From assembly GCA_027257055.1 (NCBI GenBank), contig JAPVLO010000877.1:186001-250000 (forward strand): 64,000 nucleotides of DNA, given 5' to 3'. Within the stretch, counting starts at the first letter, position 1; every line of letters begins with the position of its first letter. A program made the translations under genes and the position numbers. This DNA is from Cephalopachus bancanus (taxonomy: Eukaryota; Chordata; Mammalia; Primates; Tarsiidae). Under the pieces are notes generated by a model that worked only from the letters and a program-made list of their open reading frames with translations, was not told the DNA's origin and did not search any database. This document shows positions 43,900-64,000 of the stretch, piece by piece.

Positions 43900-44190
43900 T
43901 GCTGGGTTCTGTGGCTCAGCCTGTAATCCCAGCACTTTGGGAGGCCGAGGCAAGTGGATTGCCTGAGCCTGCGGGTTCGAGACCCACCTGGGCAATTTGG
44001 CAAGACCTCGTCTCTACAATACATCAAAAATTAGCCAGGCGTGGTAGCGCATGCCTGTAATTCCGGCTACTCGAAAGGCTGAGGCAGAAGGATCGCCGGA
44101 GCCCAGCAGTTCGAGGCTGCGGTGGCCGGGAGCAGCCACTGCACTCCAGTCTGGGCGACAGAGTGAGACTCAAACTCTAAAAAAAAAAAC
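43900..44190 (+). repeat. Young-type Alu
   Basis: GCTGGGTTCTGTGGCTCAGCC, GCGGGTTCGAGACCC, both arms, CAAACTCTAAAAAAAAAA tail. Confidence 0.88.
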
Positions 44191-44499
44191 AAGGCTGGAC
44201 TCCGTGGCTCAACCTGTAATCCCAGCACTGTGGGAGGCCAAGGCGAGTGGATTGCTTGAGCCCGCAGGTTCAACACCCACCCAGGCAGGTTCAAGACCCA
44301 ACTTGGTGAGACCCTGTCTCTACAACAAATCAAAAATCAGCTGGGTGTGGTAATGCATGCCTGTAGTTCTAGCTACTTGGAAGGGTGAGGCGGAAGGATC
44401 GCCAGAGCCCAGCTGGTCGAGGGTGCGGTGGCCGGGAGCGGCCACTGCACTCCAGCCTGGGCGACAGAATGAGACTCCAACTCAAAAAAAAAAAAAAAG
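44191..44499 (+). repeat. Alu with a small internal duplication
   Basis: AGGCTGGACTCCGTGGCTCAACC head. CAGGTTCAA(C/G)ACCCA occurs twice in the box B region (about 44266 and 44287). Confidence 0.87.
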
Positions 44500-44635
44500 A
44501 ATAAAATAGAATGGAAGATATCATTGTGCATCACACATAATAAGGATATTAATTTTTGATTCCTTGATTAATATTTGATTCAAAATTCATATATAACATT
44601 TTTGATGTTATGTATATATGAAATAAAAATATCTA

Positions 44636-44800
44636 ACCTGGGCGTGGTGGCATGTGCCTATAGTTCCAGCAACTTGAAAGGCTGAGGCAGAAGGCTCACC
44701 TGAACCCAGCAGGTCAAGGCTGCAGTGGCCATGAGTGTGTCACTGCACTCCAGCCTGGGCGACAGAGTGAGACTCCAACTCAAAAAAACAAAACAAAACA
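44636..44800 (+). repeat. Alu right arm only
   Basis: CTGGGCGTGGTGGCATGTGCC to CCAACTCAAAAAAACAAAAC. No left arm before it, only AT-rich unique sequence. Confidence 0.82.
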
Positions 44801-44801
44801 A

Positions 44802-45105
44802 GGCCGGACTTGGTGGCTCAACCTGTAATCCCAGCACTGTGGGAGGCCAAGGCGAGTGGATTGCTTGAGCCCACAGGTTCAAGACCTACCCGGGCAACTT
44901 GGTGAGACCCTGTCTCTACAATAAATCAAAAATTAGCTGGGTGTGGTAGTGCATGCCTGTAGTTCTAGCTACTTGGAAGGGTGAGGTGGAAGGATCGCCG
45001 GAGCCCAGCAGGTCAAGGCTGTGGTGGCTGGGAGTGTGCCACTGCACTCCAGCCTGGGCAACGGAGTGAGACTCCAACTCAAAAAAAAAAAAAAAAAAAA
45101 AAAGA
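44802..45105 (+). repeat. Alu-family SINE, same subgroup as 44191
   Basis: AGGCCGGACTTGGTGGCTCAACC. It shares CAGCACTGTGGGAGGCC with 44191-44499, so the two may be related by duplication or subfamily. Confidence 0.88.
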
Positions 45106-45371
45106 GGCTGGGCACAGTGGCTCACACCTGTAATCCCAACACTTTGGGAGGCCAAGGACGGAAGATTGCTTGAGCCCAGGAGTTTCAAACCAACTTAGCC
45201 TGTGCAACATAGCAAGACCCCATCTCTATAAAAAAAAATCAAAAAATTAGCCAGGCGCAATGCCTGTAGTCCCAGCTACTTGGGAGGCTGAGGTGGGAGG
45301 ACCACCTGGGCTCAGGAAGTTAAGGCTGTGGTGAGCTGTGATTGAGACTCTGACTCAAAAAGAGAAAAAAA
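45106..45371 (+). repeat. Old Alu, right arm shortened
   Basis: AGGCTGGGCACAGTGGCTCACACC to GACTCTGACTCAAAAAGAG. Confidence 0.85.
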
Positions 45372-45701
45372 TCCGGGCTCGGTGGCTCAGCCTGTAATCC
45401 CACGCTTTGGGAGGCTGAGGTGGCTCAGCCTGTAATCCCGCGCTTTGAGAAGCCCAGTGGCAAACTCACAGTCACTGCAGCCTCGACCTGCTGGGCTCAG
45501 ATGATCCTTCCACCTCAGCCTTCCAAGTAATTGGAACTACAGGCACGTGCCACCACACCCGGCTAATTTTTCTGATTTATTGTAGAGAAGAAGTCTTGAC
45601 AAGTTGCTCAGGCTGGTCTCAAACCCCCGGACTCAGGCAATCCTCTTGCCTCTGCCTCTCAAGGTGCTGGGATTACAGGTGTGAGCCACCACGCCCAGCC
45701 G
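45372..45701. repeat. Chimeric Alu: duplicated forward head fused to a headless reverse Alu
   Basis: 45373-45453 holds the forward Alu start with its first 45 bp present twice (GGTGGCTCAGCCTGTAATCC). At about 45454 it switches to a reverse Alu (AGTGGCAAACTCACAGTC) lacking its T-run and running to CCACGCCCAGCC. Confidence 0.78.
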
Positions 45702-45799
45702 CTTTAGCTTAAATCATGAGAGCTCATCAGAGAAACCTTCTCTGACTGTGGTGAGGCAGACCCTGCCCTTCCATTCTTTGTCAGTGCTGTCCTCTGGGT

Positions 45800-45985
45800 T
45801 TCCTTTTACCCTTTACCACAGTTTCTAATTGTGTTATTTATTTGTCATATTTTTCTGACTTTTCTATCATACTGCAAGCTCCATGAAGGCAAGAGAGACG
45901 CGTATTCCCAGCAGAAACACGCTCATCATTGGTCCAGCATCCAGGACGAAGCAGGTGCTCAGGAAATCTTTGCTGAATAAACGGC
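45800..45985 (+). repeat. L2 3'-end fragment
   Basis: CTGCAAGCTCCATGAAGGCA, CCAGCATCCAGGAC and CAGGTGCTCAGGAAATC before GCTGAATAAAC fit an L2 tail. Confidence 0.65.
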
Positions 45986-46970
45986 TCTTGAGCACAGGCC
46001 AACAGGGCACCTGGGAAACAAGGTGGCTGGGAGCTCACCCCTGCTCTCGGGATGGTCTGCACGACGAACAGCAGAACTAGAAGCAGGGAGAATGTAGTCA
46101 GGTGAAGTCCAGCTGGAAGATGGAGGATTTCAGGGCATCGAAACCAGGCCTAATCCCCGTTGGACTTTTGCTACCAACCACCTAGAACCAGGGACAGAAC
46201 AAGTGGCTTCTCCCGGCCAAGTGACTCAATTAGGTCTGTGCTCTGAGAAGCCACACCACGAGCAGCAGCCGGGAGTGACCACTCATCCCTGCCTGTCCGT
46301 TTTACAGGTCCCGTGTGTGACCACGTCCATGCTCACCAAGGGTCCCAGAGATGACCCTACACCTCCTGGCCTAACCTCCAATCTTTGGAAGAGAAATTGG
46401 GAAGCATTAGGGAAGGAAACATCTGGCTAGCCCCTGGGATTAGCAGGGTGACAGATGTCCCAACTGGTTTGCCCCCACATCTAGAGAGTGGGCAGGCATC
46501 CCACAAGGCTCAGAGAAAGCTGGTGCCTCGGACAGCAAGTGGCTGACCTGCTCCGGACTAGAAAGGGAGCAGGCGTTAGCAGGAAAAGCTGGAAGGGAAC
46601 CGCAGGGGGAGAAGGAAGGAAGCCAGTGAGAATCCTGTCTATGAAGAACAAGGGTCTAGAGCTCCGCCACCTCTCTCGGTAGGAGAAGCTTACGCCTCGG
46701 TCCAACCTTCTTCCCACAGTGGGGCAAGATGGCAGCCGCCCCTGCTGCTTCTCAAAGCTCAGACAGTGGAAACCCTCCCTTTCATCCTTCTGTCTCAGAC
46801 TCACCTCTCACCTCAGGAGCCAGAAGGGAGGCTCTGGTGCCCAGCAGCCTCCACAGCTAGATGCTGAACCTATCAAAAGCCCTACCCAGTCCACACCCTG
46901 CTTCCCGGTTTCCCTGGATCACCCCCAACCTGCAGGCAAGCTCACCCTGCCCTATCCACATTTTGCTTTT
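45986..46970. other. Intergenic unique sequence, no gene seen
   Basis: No supported coding frame. Frames up to about 107 codons occur but show no recognisable domain or splice context. Confidence 0.55.
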
Positions 46971-46971
46971 T

Positions 46972-47092
46972 TTTCTGTAGCGCCAAGGTCTGGCTAGTTG
47001 CCCAGGCCAGTCTCAAACTCTTGGCCTCAAGCAATCCTCCTGCCTCTGCCTCCTAAAGAGCTAGGATTACAGGCCACTGTGACTACCTGGCC
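46972..47092 (-). repeat. Alu-type monomer, reverse
   Basis: TGTAGCGCCAAGGTCTGGC through CTAGGATTACAGGCC to CTACCTGGCC. A single arm. Confidence 0.72.
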
Positions 47093-47137
47093 TCTGTCCA
47101 TACTTTTTAATCCACCAGGGAATAATAAAAATGACTC

Positions 47138-47433
47138 GGCCAGGCTTGGTGGCTCAGCCTGTAATCCCAGCACTTTGGAAGGCCAAGGTGAGTGGATTGC
47201 CTGAGCCGGCGGGTGCGAGACCCGCCTGGGCAACTTGACGAGACCTCATCTCTATAACAAATCAAAAAAAAATTATCCGGGCGTGGTAGCATGCCCCTGG
47301 AGTTCCAGTACTTGGAAGGCTGAGGCGGAAGGATCGCCGGAGCCCAGCAGGTCGAGGCTGTGGTGGCCGGGATCGGCCATTGCACTCCAGTCTGGGTGGC
47401 AGAGTGAGACTCCAACTCAAAAAAATTTAAAAA
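47138..47433 (+). repeat. Young-type Alu with target-site duplication
   Basis: GGCCAGGCTTGGTGGCTCAGCC and GCGGGTGCGAGACCCGC (T-loop changed), both arms. AATAAAAATGACTC repeats at 47124-47137 and 47434-47447. Confidence 0.92.
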
Positions 47434-47934
47434 AATAAAAATGACTCAACACTCCCGAGCATCCACAGGACACATTTAGGTCCGAGTCTCACTCTTTCCC
47501 CACCAGGGTGCCCAGGTTGGGAGTGATCTCCAACTGAACTCAGAGAGGTGCCCAAGGTCACAACACAGTGGGAAAGTAGCAAAAACAAGAAACAAAACAA
47601 GGCCAAAAAACTTCTTTCTCCTTCCCAGCAATTTGGCAGATGCTCACGTAATCTTTGTGGAAAGGCTGAAATCTACCGTGTCTTCCTTTCTCTGACCCCG
47701 TGGGTGGCTCTGTGTGATGGGGGAAGGGGCGTTTAGGGGACAGGAGGGAAGCCGTTCTCTTCCTAAATGAACCTCTGACCTCCAGAGTTCACGCTCACCT
47801 CCAAAGAAGTTACAGATTGAACTCTGATCCCCCTGGCTGCCCCCTGCGTTCGGCGTATTTATCAGAGCATCGCCTCCTTTCCAGAGCCACGGAGAGTAGG
47901 TCCAGGCATTTCCTTCTCAAAAGAGCAAAGACCC

Positions 47935-47959
47935 AAAAAAAAAAAAAAAAAAAAAAAAT
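47935..47959 (+). repeat. Poly(A) tract at the edge of the TBKBP1 CpG island
   Basis: About 24 consecutive A, then CA-rich text, then an abrupt change to GC-rich sequence at about 48015. No Alu body precedes it. Confidence 0.85.
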
Positions 47960-48239
47960 CCAAACACACACAGCCCCACTTCCTTCCAAAACACACAGCC
48001 CCAAAGCAAACAACCAAAGCGGCCGCCGGGGCCCCGCGCGGCCCGCAGGCGCCCCCGGCACACGCCACCGCGCCACGCTGCGCGGGGCGGCGGGGAGGGC
48101 GCCGAGCCGGCCGCGCGCTCTGCGGGGCGCCGGGGGGCGCCGGGCGCGCAGCCAGGCCTGGCCGCGCCGCGGGGGCCGCCGCCCCTCGCCACGTGGTGGT
48201 GGCAGCGGCGGGGTCCGGGGCGCCTTCCCAGCTGGAGCG

Positions 48240-48440
48240 GCCCGGAGCAGCCGGGGAGGAGGAGGCGGAGGAGGCGGCGGCGGCGGAGGAGGAGCGGGGC
48301 GGGAGGGAGGGAGGGAGGGGGCTGGGGGGAGGGGTGGGGGGTGGGGAGAGACCCGGCGGCGGCGACAGGGCGAGGAGCGGAGCGCGGTGCCAGGGGGGTG
48401 GGGGCACCGGTGCCCATCTGGGAGGGAGCAGGCGGAGGGG
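48240..48440 (+). other. TBKBP1: Putative untranslated TBKBP1 exon 1 (boundaries uncertain)
   Basis: A good donor GGGG|GTAAGC lies at 48441, inside the island and on the coding strand, fitting a short untranslated first exon joined to the acceptor at 50237. The start site is not visible. Alternative donors in the island cannot be excluded. Confidence 0.4.
48296..48345 (+). other. G-quadruplex-prone G-rich tract
   Basis: Repeated GGGAGGGAGGG, GGGGGG and GGGGTGGGGGG runs with loops of 1-4 bases on the + strand, next to the presumed start region. Folding is predicted from pattern only. Confidence 0.6.
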
Positions 48441-49239
48441 GTAAGCTGCGATTACGAGCAGGAACCGGCGGCAGCTGTGAGTCCCCGGCTGGGGCTGGGG
48501 CGGCGGGAGGGAGCGGCGCCCGGGCCGGGCCCCGAGGGTCGCGGGGTGGCCGGAGGAGGGGGCGGGAGGCTGGCAGGCAGCTGGCACGGGATGGCCGGCA
48601 GGGGAAGGGTCCGGCGTGGGCCGCCCGCATCCCGGCGTCCCCCTCCGCCGCCGCTCCCCAGGCCGCGCCGCCTCTGGAGCCCCTTCCCCGGCCCGGGGAG
48701 GGCGGCGGGGGGCCCGGGATCGGCCAGCCGTGGGGGAGGGGGCTGTGTGGTCTCGGCCCCCGAGAGGGAGGGGCGACAATTTCTGTCGGCCGAGCTAAAG
48801 GGGTTTTAAAGGGCGGCTCTTAAAGGGGCCGCAGGAGGGGCCCGGGCCGAGCGCAGCACCCCTTCCCCATCCGCCTACCGTTGCGCTCACCCGGGGCCGC
48901 CGGGCCCGGAGCAGAATGCGGAGGAAGGCGGCATCGTTGGGGCGGCCCAGGGGACACAGCCCCGCAAGTGGGGCGGGGTAGCGAGGGGGCGGGCGGGGGT
49001 CCGGGGGGTGTGGTGAGCGTCGGCGCGCGGAGTTGGGGGGAGGGGCTGCGTGGGGAGGAGAGGGTTAAAGGTGGGGCGGCCCTACAAACGCGCGCACCCA
49101 CTCCTTACTCAGCCCCAGTCACACGCGTCTCCCTGGCACTTAGATGAGGCTGGGGGGGTGCGGCATCGCGGCCTGCGCCTGAGCCCTTGGCACCCCGATC
49201 TCCTGCAGCCCGGCTCCGGGAGGTCGGGGGCCCCACCGT

Positions 49240-49515
49240 GGGAACTCACGGCTCCCCGCTGCGCCCCCTCTCCGGGCGCACACACGCTCCGGCGCGCACA
49301 CACCTCGGACATTCCCATAGTGCCTCACGTGACACGCGGCCCGAACGTGCCACCCTGCCCACACGCTCACGCACGCGTGCACACACGAGCTCCCGGCCAC
49401 TTCCCAACTCCTCCGACCCCCTCCGCCCCCAGGCACTCATTGACTGTGACACACCTACACTCATTCACAGACGCAACTCCCCCCGCATGCCAGCCCAGAC
49501 ACATTCATAAACAGG
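49240..49515 (+). repeat. Degenerate CA-rich tract
   Basis: Scattered CACACAC runs (for example at 49280, 49298, 49380) interspersed with unique GC-rich sequence. Not a regular microsatellite. Confidence 0.5.
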
Positions 49516-50237
49516 GCCGGGAGAAGTACACACGCACCCCCTCACTGCCTACTCCTCTTCGGAGCCTGAGTCATCCCTGCCCCCTCTCAGGGTTCCCCAC
49601 TTCCCTGTGTGCGGGCACACCGGGACGGGCTTCGGGAGTCCATCGCGCCCCCCTGCGCCCGAGCCCGGGTCCCCAGGGTGCGCCCTGTGACGCCCAGCCA
49701 AGGACTTCCTGTAGGGCCGGGGTCGGGGGCCCAGAGGGCCTGGACGGTTGCCACGGCCCCGGTGGAGGCGGGGAGGCGCTTCCTTTTCCTGAACTCCGGG
49801 AGTCCGCTGGAGGAAGCGGGGAGGCTGGGCCGGCGCCGCGGAGGGTGTGCCGCCTGTGGTGGGGCCTTCCTCAGGGAGGAGCTGGGGTGCCCGGGGCCTG
49901 GGCTCAGCGGCCCGGCAGAGAGGTATTTGGGGAAGTGAGGGCTGGGGAAGGGCTGAGGACTGGGGACTGAGCCCCGGCAGGCTCGGTGTGTGTCCTGCCT
50001 GGGAAGGCAGCCCCCTGGTCCGCAGGTCTCCCAGGGTTCTGGAAGGAGCCCTTGCAACACCCTCTGCGGGGTTCCAGCCCCTTCCCCCAGAGGCCGCAGA
50101 GAAGATGGGGCTTAGTAGTCTGGGAAGGGGCTGCAGGAAGGAAGCTTTCGGGCCAGAGTGCCTCCGGCCATGGTGAGGGGTGCTGGAGAGAAGCTCCAGG
50201 CAGACGGCCCCCTCCATGGTTGCTCCTGCTCTCGCAG

Positions 50238-50259
50238 GAGGCCCAGTGCCGGCCGCACC
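50238..50259 (+). other. TBKBP1: TBKBP1 exon 2, 5' untranslated portion
   Basis: The acceptor GCTCTCGCAG ends at 50237. The next 22 bases precede the ATG without an upstream ATG. Confidence 0.75.
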
Positions 50260-63913
<13,654 letters not shown>

Positions 63914-64000
63914 GTGAGTGGGGCCCTGGCCGCGGGGACCCCGCCGCCCGGGCGTCGGCGAGCCCGACGGCGGGGCGCCCGCCCCCTGCCCCCGGCGCGT

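Larger units (their letters stand above)
48010..49100. promoter_or_regulatory. TBKBP1: CpG island and likely promoter of TBKBP1
   Basis: Very GC- and CpG-rich. It contains GGGGCGGG-type Sp1 sites (near 48295), GGA/GGC repeats and long G-runs (48240-48345), and no TATA box in a sensible place. It is the only CpG island between the two genes and lies about 2 kb before the TBKBP1 start codon. Confidence 0.75.

Noticed and set aside
47817..48809. Long overlapping open frames (over 300 codons) on both strands
   Set aside because: They lie in a CpG island, are rich in Gly, Arg, Ala and Pro, show no domain, and overlap each other on opposite strands. GC-rich sequence lacks stop codons.
49050..49970. 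306-codon forward frame upstream of TBKBP1
   Set aside because: His/Pro/Ala-rich, CA-repeat derived, no recognisable domain and no splice link to TBKBP1.

Overview
This is nuclear DNA from a primate, syntenic with human 17q21.32. It carries the whole of KPNB1 (importin subunit beta-1, + strand, coding 1296-33362) and, about 11 kb downstream, most of TBKBP1 (TBK1-binding protein 1, also called SINTBAD, + strand, coding from 50260). TBKBP1 runs off the right edge. All 22 KPNB1 exons and eight TBKBP1 coding blocks could be placed by reading across GT-AG splice sites. KPNB1 gives an 876-residue product, the same length as I remember for human. No other protein gene is supported.

Organism: the coding sequence is nearly identical to human, but the SINEs are not. 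More than 50 Alu-family elements share a right arm reading approximately GTAGTTCCAGCTACTTGGAAGGC, a linker with CTACAATAAATCAAAA, and an end in GACTCCAACTCAAAAA. They lack the anthropoid AluS/AluY signature (CCAACATGGTGAAACC) and the lemur/galago signature (right arm with GCTAGGCTGACGCC). A primate with its own Alu lineage outside both groups points to a tarsier (Tarsius/Carlito). This is inference and was not checked against a database.

Layout: 1-960 is the GC-rich upstream region with five CCAAT boxes. 960-36665 is KPNB1; its introns are filled with Alus, old 7SL-type monomers, two L1 remnants, a MER2-like DNA transposon and MIRs. 36670-47900 is intergenic and dominated by stacked, nested and rearranged Alus. 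48000-49100 is the TBKBP1 CpG island. 50238-63913 holds TBKBP1, with a 9.3-kb intron 7 that is poor in Alus but contains two microsatellites and a 0.5-kb duplicated segment.

The two genes have unrelated jobs. Importin beta-1 carries cargo through nuclear pores under Ran control. TBKBP1 is a coiled-coil adaptor for the kinases TBK1 and IKK-epsilon in innate antiviral signalling. I did not find a new multi-gene system. The most interesting material is in the repeats: a young Alu subfamily whose internal RNA polymerase III boxes look closer to a tRNA gene than canonical Alu, two probable trimeric Alus, Alus inserted into the linkers of other Alus, and a duplicated intronic cassette with direct repeats around one copy.
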